From assembly GCA_948567375.1 (NCBI GenBank), contig OX419761.1, forward strand, positions 3,226,501 to 3,290,500: a DNA stretch of 64,000 nucleotides. The letters run 5' to 3'. This DNA is from Lunularia cruciata (Eukaryota; Streptophyta; Marchantiopsida; Lunulariales; Lunulariaceae). A model generated the notes under the pieces. The model had not been told where the DNA came from. It saw only the letters and a program-made list of their open reading frames with translations, and did not search any database. The stretch's first letter is position 1, and each line of letters starts with the position of its first letter. Position numbers and translations under genes: made by a program. Shown piece after piece: positions 34,333-44,519 of this stretch.

Positions 34333-35110
34333 ATGATTGATCAAATAGTTCAAGAGTTTGCGGATGTGTTTTTGGATGATTTGCCAAAGGGATTACCCTC
34401 CAATTGTAGTATGCTCTTCAAGATTGAGTTATTGCAAAGGAGTACTCCAATGAGTAGACCAATCTATCGGCTCTCACCAAAGGAGTTGGAGGAGTTCCAA
34501 ACAACACGTATGGAGTCATTGAGAAGGATTTTATACAACATAGTACATCTCCTTGGGGAGCACCGGTAGTATTCATTCCAAAGAAGGATGGAGGACTTGT
34601 TTTTGTATTGATTATCATGTGCTCAATAAAAAAATAATGAAGAATGCATATCTTTTGCCTCAAATTGATTTCTTGCTTGATCAATTGAGTAGAGCACGAT
34701 ACTTCCCCAAGTTGCATCTTCACAGCGGCTATTAGCAAGTCTTCATTGAAAGAGAGGATGTGCAAAAGACTGCCTTTTGGAGAAGGTATGGATATTTTGA
34801 ATGGAGAGCTCTACCTTTTAGGCTCACTAATGCTCTAGCAATCTTCATGGATTGGGTGTTGGAAGGACTATTGGATCAGTACATGGTGGTGTTCTTGGAT
34901 GATATTTTAATCTATAGCAAGATAGAGGCAAAAAAAATAAATCATGTGTAGGAAGTCCTAATGCAACTACATCAATCAAAGTTTTATTGCGAGAAGTCAA
35001 AGTGTATCTTTTGGCAGAAAGAAGTCACCTTCTTGGATCACAAGATCTCATCAGATAGGATCAAGATGGAATAAGAGAAAATCAAGGCCATTGTTGATTG
35101 GCCTACTCCA
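34333..35110 (+). pseudogene. Reverse transcriptase, family C (broken)
   Basis: Motifs in order across three frames: FADVFLDDLPKGLP (pre-RT block), MSRPIYRLSPKELEE, APVVFIPKKDGG, CIDYHVLNKK, YFEWRALPFRLTNA, and the catalytic YMVVFLDDILIYSK (34892-34918 around the Asp pair). In the following sequence FYCEKSKC and a damaged FLxH mark the thumb and connection. The Asp pair is intact, but PFGLTNAP has changed to PFRLTNAL and stops separate the blocks. Confidence 0.85.
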
Positions 35111-35125
35111 AAGGATTCCATAGAG

Positions 35126-35734
35126 GTGCAAGCATTTAATGGATTGGCAAGTTTTTACCCATGGTTCATCCACTATTATGCATACATGGCAACACCATTG
35201 ACCAACCTCTTGGAGAAAAACTCAAGCTTTCAATGGACTACCAAGCATGAAGAAGCATTCCAAAAGTTGAAACATATGGTGTCTTCAAGACCAATTCTTA
35301 AACCATATGATCCTCAACTACCTTGTGTGGTTGACTTCAATGCTTCTAACTTTACCATTAGAGTTGTGTTGCAGCAAGAATTCCTAGATGGGTTACATCT
35401 CATTGCCTTTGTGTCTTGCCGATTAAACACCATAGAAAGTAATTACTTTGTACAAGATCAAGAACAACTAGCAATGGTATATGCCACCGAGATATGGAAG
35501 CATTATCTCTTGGGAAAATAGGTGATCATACAAACAGATCACAAACTCTTGTTGCAGATATTGCATTTGGAACACATGAAGAGTCAACATCATCAATGGG
35601 AGGAGAAATTCCAATTGTTTGACATGAAACTTGAGTACATACCAAGTTGGTTTGATGGCATCCTTGATGCCCTATCACGATGGCCTAATTTGAAGTCTCT
35701 TCCTCTCATCACGGCAGCCATTACAATGATGTAA
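35126..35734 (+). pseudogene. RNase H region, family C
   Basis: FNGLASFYPWFI is the connection motif (usual form FLGLTGYYRRFI). Then TTKHEEAFQKLK; VVDFNASNFTIRVVLQQ, in which the first catalytic Asp block (usually TDAS) reads FNAS; QDQEQLAMVYATEIWKHYLLGK; and, after a TAG at 35519, IIQTDHKLLLQIL with SWFDGILDALSR. The Asp-to-Asn change in the first site would inactivate the enzyme. Confidence 0.85.
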
Positions 35735-35829
35735 ATTGACTCCAAGGTCCAAAATGAGTTTAGGTCAACTCTACAACAAGATCTCTTCTTCTAGATGGTA
35801 CATGGTTGTCTTGCAACATGCAACAAGGA

Positions 35830-36760
35830 GTACAACAACTTCTTCTTCAAGGAAGGTCTTCTATTCCATGAGGACCAAATATATGTTTGAGCCAAGGGTG
35901 ATCTTTGACTTGTGCGCCTCCAAGAAGCCCATGACCTATCAATTGTTGGTCACATGGGTGTGGAAAAGACCTTGGGTACTCTCTAATGCCAATGGTGGTG
36001 GCCCAACATGACACAAGATGTTTGAGATTTTGTCTGATCATGCAAGAGCTGGCATTTTTGCCTTGCTGCCGATGCAGCAAGGCCAATGATCAAAAACCAA
36101 GTGGACTCTTTCAACCACTCCCCATTCCATTTGCTCGGTGGGAACACATGAGCTTGGATCTCATCACATCCTTGCCCATGCCAAAGAAAGGTCACACAAC
36201 AATCGTGGTGTTTGTGGATAAGCTTAGTAAGCAAATCCATTTGGCGCTAACTTTTGATACCATGGATACTCCAACATTGGTATATATCTACTTTGACACT
36301 ATCTTCAAGCATCATAGGATGCCTCATGTTCTCATCTCTGATCATGATCTTTGATTTCTTGGAAAATTTTGGCAAGCACTCTTCTAGATACTTGGCACCA
36401 AGCTTGCTTTATCCATGGCCTATCATCCTCAAACTGATAGACAAATTGAACGTGCAAATTGCACCTTGCAGAATATGCTTCATGCCTTTGTCAATATCCA
36501 CCATACCAATTGAGATGAATGACTTGTAGTTATGGAGTTTGCATACAATAATTCCAAATATGCAAGCATCGGATTCTCACCTTTCTTCCTCAATTTTGGC
36601 CAAGACCCACATGTTCTTGATTCCCTTCTTTCTCCTTCTCTATCTCACGTCTCATACTTCCACCTTCTTGACCACCATATCCCAATCCCTCTAAGAAGCC
36701 CAATTTCATCTCCTTGTTGCTCAAAATTGGCAAAAACAATATGTGGACCACCATTGTCAT
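35830..36760 (+). pseudogene. Integrase, family C (broken)
   Basis: Parts seen: a zinc-finger region (LLVTWVWKRPW, a decayed form of VGHxGVxKT, then CLIMQELAFLPCCRCSKAN); the core with MSLDLITSLPMPKKGHTTIVVF (first Asp); HHRMPHVLISDHDL (second Asp, in SDHD in place of SDRD); decayed AYHPQTDRQIERAN (Glu); then MEFAYNNSKYASIGFSPFFLNFGQDP. At least five frame breaks are present. Confidence 0.82.
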
Positions 36761-37014
36761 GATCTCACCTTTCAAGTCAATGATAAGGTTATTCTCTCCT
36801 CTAGTAACCTACCCCTCCCACTTGATACCCAAGTTTGTAAGTTCACCCCTAATTAGATAGGACCCTTTGATGTCACCTCAATCATCTCTCTTGTTGCTTA
36901 TTGATTTGCCTTGCCTTGTTATATGCGCATCCACCTTGTCTTTCTTGTCTCTCATTTTGTTCCTAATCCATCTTCTTTTTCCTCCATGTCCAACCTCCTC
37001 CTCCTCCAGTCCTT

Positions 37015-37200
37015 ATACATGATCATGAGGAGTACAAAGTTGATTATATACTTGCACAATCCCACATCCAACACGGCCGTCAATAACATATAGAGTTCAA
37101 GGTCCTTTGGAAAGGTTATCCCCTTCATGATGCTACTCGGGAGCCTCTCCCTCATCTTTAGAATGCACAAATGACCATCTAGGAGTTTGAAGCTTCAATG
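37015..37200 (+). pseudogene. Chromodomain, family C (broken)
   Basis: Reading through two stops, the frame gives EEYKVDYILAQSHI, FKVLWKGYPLHDATREPLPHL and EFEAS. This is the chromodomain layout EYEVExIL...FLVKWKGY...ATWEP, with Trp changed to Arg in ATREP, a cage position. It lies just upstream of the polypurine tract AGTGGGGGAATA (37225-37236). Confidence 0.75.
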
Positions 37201-37236
37201 GCAACAAAGACATCACCAAGTAGCAGTGGGGGAATA

Positions 37237-37647
37237 TGTAACAATATGGAGGTTAGCAACAAAGTTAGTCAGGGCTAACAAAGTAGTGAATAGGCCAAAT
37301 TAGCCTAGAATATTCTAGAAATCTCTAGAAAACTTCTTGGGAAGCTTCATACTAGCTTAGCTTGCACCCCAAGTAGATAGTTTCTAGAAGCTTCCAACTA
37401 GCTTAGCTTGCATGCAAAGTAGATGGCTTCTAGAAGGAAGCTTCTTGAGAAATTTCTTGGTTAAATTGGCTTGCATTCCAAGAAAGAGGCTCAAGGAGGC
37501 TTGTTGAGAAGCTTCTCAAGAGCCTTAAATGCTCCTTATAAATACTAGAGACAAAGCTCATGCTAGACATTTGGAGTTTCACATGCTCAAGTATCCCAAT
37601 GTGATCTTCCATTCTCTTATTTCTCTCCTTGGTCTTGATCTTTTACA
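37237..37647 (+). repeat. 3' LTR of family C (heat-shock-element-rich)
   Basis: It runs from TGTAACAATATGG to TTTTACA. Perfect three-unit heat-shock elements lie at 37308-37320 (GAATATTCTAGAA) and 37382-37394 (TTCTAGAAGCTTC), with two-unit blocks at 37437-37444 and 37508-37515. The TATA box TATAAATA is at 37537-37544, so the elements sit about 20-230 bp upstream of it. Confidence 0.88.
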
Positions 37648-39600
37648 ATATCCCTAGACAAACACAAAGTTTACAAAAATGTATGTTGCTCCCTCAACCA
37701 TGATGAGATCTTATGTAAATTGCAAGAAGGCACTTGAGGATGCCCAATGTACATTTATAGATGTGGGGTGTCACCTAATTTACACTTGAAGTTGCTAGAT
37801 GGCACTTGGTCTTACCTATTGTGAAGTAGAAGTAGTTGGATGGCATTGGATGATGCCCAAGGTTTAGGAAGACAAATATTAATATTGGTTGGTAAGGGTG
37901 GCACCAGCCGATGTTTGCCCATAGATGTTGTTGGGTGCTAAGAGCCGCCCACCAGCATGTTGAAATTTGGTTGGTGCCCAATGGCTCTTGACGGTGTTGG
38001 TCGGAGGTGCTCACGGCCACTCCATCTCTAAACTAATAGTTGGGTGTATTGGTTGGCAACGTGGCATGCTGCATGTTGCCATTAATTGGTGCTCATGATT
38101 CTAAATTTTTGTCCCCAAATTTAGGTTCTTTCCACTTGAATACAAATTTAATCAATGGGAATATACATATATTTTTTCATGTGGGCTATATAAACCCTCC
38201 TCTTACACATATTTTTCACATTTGTAGAATTGAGCCATTTTGGGGAGTCATCAAGCAAGAACCTCTTTGCACTTGAGCTTCATAGATGTCTGGAGGAGGT
38301 GTAGTTAGACTTTTTTTATCGTTGTGGAATTTCAACAGATGTACCCGTTTGATTTCAAGTGTTGTTTAAGTTTTTGGGCAAAACAAAGAGTTTGAGTGGT
38401 GGGGTTTGAGAGAGTTTTGCATTTGAAGAGAAGATTGCATGACTTTCATTTTGGGACCAAAATTTGAAATTGAGAAGGAGAGGAGGATTTGAAACTTAGG
38501 GAAGGAGAGGAGGATTTGAAACTAGGAAGGAGAGGAGAGGGTTCTGGAGGGAGTGCAAGTAACTAAATTTTGGAGAAGGGAGAGGAGAGCAAGCAACCAA
38601 ATTTTGGAATAGTTTCTACATTTAAATATCCATGGCAGAAATCTAGGGTTATGAGAAGATTGGTGAAAGTCCAGACATAAGAAATATTCAAGAAGCAAAT
38701 TTGCTCATTGGATTTCATACCATTCTACATCAAATGAACTTCATCAAATAGTGCTTTCTGGATAATCATCAGATTCAAATTGCTATAGCTAGAATTAGGG
38801 AGGTCAATCTCAATATAATTGACCTCAAAATTACCTTTGGCCTTTAGTACCCACATCTTGAGGTATTATTCTGGCCTTCTTAAGTTATTTTTCTCCATTT
38901 CACTCTAGTTGTAAAAAGTTTAGCCTCTCCTTTTTGTATTTCTGCCCCTTTTAGGTGTTGCAATTATCAATGCCTATGGGCATCACCTGGTCATCTACAT
39001 CTGTCCCGTAGTGTCTTCTTGCACCATCTCACACCTATGTGCATCACTCAAGGTCATCCATAATTAGAACCCTAAACCCATATGTTCTACAACACTTATG
39101 AGCATCACTCGGGACAGCCAAAACCTTCTTTTGTGTAAAACCCTATCTTGCAAAGGCATCCAACACAGCTGCACCTCACCGGTTGCACCAGTGGGTGTCC
39201 ATGCATAGCCCCAAGCATTGGCCCGTGCTCTACATTGCCATACCTCGTGCTTGGTGCCACAAAGACTGTCTGCCTATGCAAATAAGTGTCACCCAATGGC
39301 AATCTCACCTAAAATGGCAATGAGCAGCTTCTTGTAGCATCCATCCATTTTTTCTCCTATTCGAGAGCATCATCAAGTGGTGCCAAATGTCTTTATGTGT
39401 GCGGATTGAGGTTTAAGTTTATTTTTCTTGGTGGTTTTTGCAGATTCTTCCATATATTTAGTTTGTGAGTACTTAGGATGAGAATTCTTGCACAGGTTTG
39501 GTGAAAGGGAGGTAGTTTCAATTGACCATGGACATAGTTAGAGATGTGTGATACTCACATTTTTCATTTTGGATGACTTTTAAAGAAGAATTGTATTATT
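37648..39600. other. Non-coding stretch with a degenerate 60 bp repeat
   Basis: No coding domain is recognised. Three imperfect copies of a TATGxGCATCAC(C/T) unit lie at 38974-38995, 39034-39058 and 39095-39118 (period about 60). Similar GCATCAC-rich text recurs at 44010-44320. Purine-rich runs (GGAGAGGAGG) occur near 38470-38600. Confidence 0.5.
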
Positions 39601-39609
39601 GAAACCAAA

Positions 39610-40240
39610 TTGAACCCAAATGGAGAAGAAATGATGAGAAGCATGTGTTTTGATCAAGCCCAAGGAAGTCAACTTTGTGTTGGAGGAAGAAGGACTCGGA
39701 TTAGATCAAATGCTGAAGGAGTGCAGACCCAAAGGAAGAGTGGAACTTACAGGTCAGGATTCTTGCGGGGGCTGTATCTCATTGAAGACATGTTTAAATT
39801 GTGTGTGTTATATCTTGGTGGAAGCCTCTTGTTCAGGGCTTTCCATTTCCACCAAAATCGCAGAGTTTGGAGGTCTGTAGTAGAAGTTACAAGTATTTGA
39901 AGTTTCAAGAGTAGAAGTATAGAATAGTTGAGTGCCGTCGGGTTAGTGTCTTTGGGTTCATAGAACTTTGGATCTATGTTCTTTGTGTCTTTGTTCTTTG
40001 GGTCTCTACAAATTTGGGTTAGAAGCTTCTTTGCCTCCAAACAAAGGTGACTAGATCTGAGGTAGTCTGACCTTGAAGTGCAGTGAAGGTGACTTGGGGA
40101 GTCTTGCAAAAGGCACAAGAAGTTAGAGAAGGGAAAGAAGATATTTAGGATACCCATGATTTCAATTTCAGTTTTGATTGAAGATAGGATAGAATTAGAA
40201 TAGAAATAGTAATAGTGAATGAACCCAAAGTGCAAGATCA
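39610..40240 (+). pseudogene. Unrecognised cysteine-containing frame upstream of the family E block
   Basis: The frame at 39650-39880 reads VNFVLEEEGLGLDQML and then DSCGGCISLKTCLNCVC, a C-x2-C-x5-C-x2-C-x-C cluster. It has no start I can defend and is followed by stops. I do not recognise the family. It precedes the family E repeat-coding frame on the same strand, so it may belong to the same unit. Confidence 0.35.
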
Positions 40241-41422
40241 GACAATAAGTGTCTTTGGATCAGTTACATGAGCGATTAGGGGGAAGTGGGTTACAAATTG
40301 AAGGCTTAGATAGCGTACTTATGCTTTCAATTACAATTCTTGATGAAGATGTAGTAGAAATAGCAAAGGAATTGAAATTAATTAGACCCGAAGTAATAGA
40401 GATAGGAGTGCAGGTGTCTTTGGATCAGTTATCTGAGACATTAGAGAAGAGTGGGTTGGAAGATCAAGAGTTAGAAAGATTACCCATGACCTTAATTGTA
40501 GTTCATAGTGAAGAAGTAGTAGAAAAAGTGAAGGATTTAGTAGTTGAAGATAGACTCAAAGAGGGAGAAGTGATAGGAAGATCATTGGGATTGGAAGCTA
40601 AAGAAGAAGAAAACATCCGATCGGAGTAGTCACAGTTTTGAGATTTGAAGAGGCAGATATGAAAAGGTGCATTTTCATTTTGGTTTGTAAGTTTGTAGAG
40701 TTGTTGTAGAATAGAATAGCTATTAGTAACTATAGATTGCTCTACTATTTAAAGGTAGCATTTGCAGAGTTATGTTGTTTAGTATTCATTATTTCTGAAG
40801 ATAGATAAAGCAAAGTGTTGATTTTAGTGCTCGTCACTTGAGCTTAATTCAGAGTCTCAATTTTGTGTTTGTGTTTGTGAGTGTTTGGAGAATTCTAAAG
40901 TGCAAGTCAGTGTGTTTATTGGATGCTAGATTCCACAGGCTGATCTTCATTTTGTGTGTTTGATCTTGAGTGAAGTGCAATTGGAGCAATGCCTTGACAG
41001 ATCTGAGAGAAATTCTAGTGTTGGTAGTATTTTGCAGTTGTGAATGTAGCACAGTGTTTATGTGAAGCAATTTCAATTGAGGAAGTTGTGCCTTCAATGG
41101 AAGGTTGGAACACAATTCTGAGGTGAAGTCATTTTGCAATGAAGTGCCGTTTTTGGGAGAATTTGAATCATCACAATCAAGATTCTTTGGAAAGATTTGA
41201 GGGATTTGTGATTAGTGAGTGTTAATTTGTGACGGGACTGCAAGTTAGTGCTTGTTACTCTCTTGCGGGTGTGGTTTCTACCCGAGAGACTAAAGAAGAA
41301 CTTAAGAAGAATCACATTTGTGATATTTGACTTCATATTTGACATTTCTGACTAGTATCTCTACGGGAACAAACTTCACTTACCTGATTACTGCAAAAGT
41401 GATATTTGCCGGGTTGTCACAA
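40241..41422 (+). repeat. Family E unit, plus-strand copy (repeat-protein frame plus conserved terminal block)
   Basis: This 1.2 kb segment matches, in reverse orientation, 52071-53100. It starts with a 126-codon open frame (40249-40629) and continues through about 790 bp of conserved non-coding sequence ending TTGCCGGGTTGTCACAA at 41422. The match stops exactly at GTTGTCACAA; the DNA beyond differs in the two copies. This fits a common 3' end of a mobile element, possibly an LTR ending CA (inference). Confidence 0.65.
40249..40629 (+). CDS. Family E repeat protein, plus-strand copy (fragment)
   Basis: This 126-codon open frame consists mainly of two tandem units of about 56 residues. Unit 1 begins SLDQLHERLGGSGLQIE and unit 2 SLDQLSETLEKSGLEDQ; each is followed by an acidic, valine-rich EEVVE...LKLI/LVVED segment. 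A third, broken unit lies upstream (about 40150-40245). The minus-strand copy has one unit (52893-53084, LPSETLEKSGSRDEGFE). The composition suggests helices. No known domain is recognised. It is probably the C-terminal part of a larger element-encoded protein. Confidence 0.45.
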   Translation: MSLDQLHERLGGSGLQIEGLDSVLMLSITILDEDVVEIAKELKLIRPEVIEIGVQVSLDQLSETLEKSGLEDQELERLPMTLIVVHSEEVVEKVKDLVVEDRLKEGEVIGRSLGLEAKEEENIRSE

Positions 41423-42366
41423 GATGCACTTGCCATGCCAAGGGAGAGGATACCAAGATAGAGGATTTTTCCTTACACAACTACTTCAGATTGATTTCCA
41501 CAAAGAGATAGGGTTGCAAAAAGGTATCTTGCAAGGCAATGTGTATATCTTGCTTTTATGGCTTTCTTCTAGTTGATGTGTGCACTTGTGGCACCAACTA
41601 TTAGGCCAAAGATTGTACATGGGCATTTGGTTTCAACACCAAGATGAAGTTGAGGACATTTGGTGTGGAGGATTATGATTGAGAGAGTTAGCATTTGGGC
41701 TATCATTGTTAAGGTGAGGAGTTTGCAAAGCAAATTGAATGTACCTAAGGGATGTAGGTTGAGAATCATTGTTCTTGGGCATATAATCACTCATCTCTTC
41801 ATAGAGGTTTCATTCATGAGGAAGAAGTGATGTACTTGAGTGATGGAGAGAAGGAGATTATATGAGAGGATGATAATAATCATGAGGATGTAGATAGCTT
41901 GGATGAGGATGAGAGTGTTGATGATGGGAAGGATGAGGGAGAGGATAAGGACAATGAGTGATTGATTAGATTAGAGTTTTGGCATATATTTGTATGTTTT
42001 TATTATTTGAAAATATACAAATTTTGTATATACCATTACCAGATTTAACAAATGAGTTAATGTAACATGCCTTAATCAATGAACTTGTGTATTTACTTGA
42101 TTAAAAAGTGAATTTTACTTGATGGATGACTAAAGGTACCACTTTTGAATAGGTGCTCAACAGATTTTTGTTGAGACACATTCCTTACCAATAGTAAGAT
42201 TAGATCATGATAGTTGTAGGGAGAGAGTTCTTTCTCCATCTTCATCCTTTTAGATAGCTCATTTGCTCTCTCTTCTTGCCTTTCTCCTCTTTCTTCATCC
42301 ATAGAGGGAGCACATCCTTCCATGCGCATCAAAGTACCTTCACCCACTTCTTGTTCTATTGACATC
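41423..42366 (+). pseudogene. Decayed frames with an acidic C-terminal tail
   Basis: Between about 41590 and 41960 the plus strand carries short open pieces ending in a run of acidic residues (EDVDSLDEDESVDDGKDEGE). A stop and an AT-rich trailer with AATAAA-like sequence follow. It resembles the end of a protein gene, but the upstream part is broken and unrecognised. Confidence 0.3.
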
Positions 42367-42523
42367 ATGTGTTTTTTAGATGATTGTGTTCAAGTGGCTG
42401 AGGAAGGAGAGAGACATATTGTTGAGTGAGAGAGGCAATTGGAGAGTGTAGAGGAGCAAGAGAGATTAGTGCTTCAGCATGAAAGTAGATTGGAGAGCTT
42501 TGAGGAGCATGATAGATTGTTAC

Positions 42524-42575
<52 letters not shown>

Positions 42576-42999
42576 CCTTTGTGAGTGAGAAGATACTCTT
42601 GCTGCAAAGGAGGAGAGGCATTTGACCTTTATTACTTCTGAGATGGAGAGAGAGAAAAGATTAGCTTACTTGGACTTGGACATCCAAGGTGCCATTGCCA
42701 TGGTTGAGGGTTATAGTGTCTAGTTACAAAATCAGGCACAAGAGTTAGTCTTTGCTATGGAGAGGTGTGAGAGTGCACATGTTCAGGTAGAGGAGAGTGA
42801 GAGTAATCTAGCTCAAGTGAGGGCTCGTGTGGCTTATCTTGGACCGAGACTACATAGTATTGCTTGCCAGACCTATACCCACAATGAGATACAAACCCAG
42901 ACCAATGTCACCCTTGTGATAGATGTTACCCATGTGTTACCTCATAGTGTGGAGACTCAAAGGACTCAAAATGAGTTTAGGGAGAGGCTTTTTCTATGA
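42367..42999 (+). pseudogene. Coiled-coil frame with Glu-Arg run from a GA microsatellite
   Basis: A single reading frame from ATG 42367 to TGA 42999 is interrupted only by TGA 42427, TGA 42586 and TAG 42721. It encodes a Glu/Arg/Gln-rich, coiled-coil-like protein (ERQLESVEEQERLVLQHE, LESFEEHDRLLLE, SEMEREKRLAYLDLD, VEESESNLAQVRARV). The (AG)n run at 42525-42573 is in phase and adds an alternating Glu-Arg stretch. No known family is recognised. The isolated stops in an otherwise continuous frame suggest a recently broken gene or element ORF. Confidence 0.45.
42525..42573 (+). repeat. (AG)n microsatellite
   Basis: This is an uninterrupted AG/GA run of about 49 bp, read in phase as alternating Glu and Arg by the surrounding frame. 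Confidence 0.95.
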
Positions 43000-44519
43000 A
43001 GAGAGTATATTTCATGTATTCTCTTCCCAAGTTTCTTGCGGAAGAAGATTATTATTGTGGATGTTACTTGTTTGGCATCATTATGGGTTTGTGGTAGCAT
43101 CAGTTTTTGTGCATGGGAGAGCTAGACAACTAGTCATGGTTGGTGCTCTCACACACAACCAGGGCCTACAGGGTGGGTCGCACGTCTTGGTGTTTTCCAT
43201 TTCATCCAATTTTGTTTGCTATCCTTTGAGGTTATCTTATGGATAGATCTTACTCCAGATGGAGTAGAGTGGTTTCTATAGAGCATGTGGTAGTGGTCTA
43301 AACTCCAAGAGGGAATTCACATTGGGTCTTGCCTCATGGCATGTTTGTGTTATGCAAATGTCCAACAAGATGATGAGGTCAAAGGACATAGAGTTAGATC
43401 ATGTGAGCATCTCACTTTGTTAGGTTTACCTCGTCATGTTCTTTTGATCATGAAAAAATTATGCACTCTCTTATTATAGGAACCATCCACATGGTGTTAT
43501 CCATCACACCCACTTCCATCCTTATAGGGTAGAGAGAACATCATGCCTTGGCCATTTGACCCTTTAATGAGTGTTTTGGACAGATTTGTCCATGATGATA
43601 AGCATGTTGTCATTGGACAGAAGAGGAGTGGAAATCCAATAGACTGAGTTCTTAAAGTAGTGACCCATATTCTCTTCTTAATAGTGTTATCAAGCACCAA
43701 ACTTGGATGAGAATGAGTAGCCTCTTTGGTGGTCATTGAGTCCATTTAGGATTTGACATCATGTATACCATTGTAGACTTAAGGACACAGTAGTAGCACT
43801 TAGACACCATGTTGCATCTCCCTCTTCTTCTTCATCTCCTTCTCTTCTAGCATAGTGAAATCTTGTAGTGGCTCCACATTTATATACATCTTATGTACAT
43901 TTATACATATTTATCTTATGTATAGCTTGTTTTACCAAACTTTTATCAAATGTTCTCAATTTCTCCTTGTCAAACTCTCATATCTATTTTCATGTGTTTT
44001 GTATCACTTGTGCCTTGTGCATCAAACAGAGCATCACTTGATGCCTATTCACGCCACCCACAAACAACGAGTGCCATCACACATTGCCCTTAACCAAAGC
44101 GGCCAAACTAATTGGACCCTAGCGGCATTAGGCGTCATCCCATGGCATTGGGCGCCTACATGCACCATTGATTTGCATCACTCAATGTCTACACGTGCTA
44201 TTGAGCATCACCTAAAACCGAATTTGCACCACTCTCATTGGCACAAAATTTAGGTGCAACATTGTACGGCACTTGGTGTCAATGGGTGTCAACATCGAGT
44301 GTCGATGAGTGGAAACTAGTACCAACAAGAAATAACTTTTTCCATACTGATAAATAGAGTCTTAATCAAGTTTCTTAAACTCATCTTTATTAGAAACATA
44401 CTCAAGTTACATTGTGGTATGCTATTTGCTATCACTAGAGTATGATGAATTTGGAGTAGGACCCGCATGCTAAACTTGAATTAGCACTTTGAAATATTGG
44501 CTTATTTCCACAAGAGATT
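43000..44519. other. Unassigned stretch
   Basis: Short frames exist on both strands (for example minus 43497-43745 and plus 43855-44253), but none shows a domain or a continued frame. 44010-44320 is rich in GCATCAC/GGTGTC text similar to that near 38.9-39.3 kb. I see no LTR or terminal repeat. Confidence 0.45.

Larger units (their letters stand above)
32107..37647 (+). mobile_element. Family C: complete but decayed chromovirus (Reina-like)
   Basis: This 5.5 kb element has short LTRs (about 424 and 411 bp), an initiator-Met-type primer site, gag, protease, RT, RNase H, integrase, a C-terminal chromodomain and a polypurine tract. Small size, short LTRs, FLDDILIYS in RT and a terminal chromodomain fit the Reina group of plant chromoviruses (inference). 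A possible 5 bp target duplication is ATATT (32102-32106) and ATATC (37648-37652). The LTRs differ at roughly 15% of positions and every gene carries stops, so the insertion is old. Confidence 0.9.

Noticed and set aside
38974-39118. CRISPR-like spaced repeats
   Set aside because: The three units are degenerate, not identical, the spacers are related to each other, and the DNA is plant nuclear sequence.
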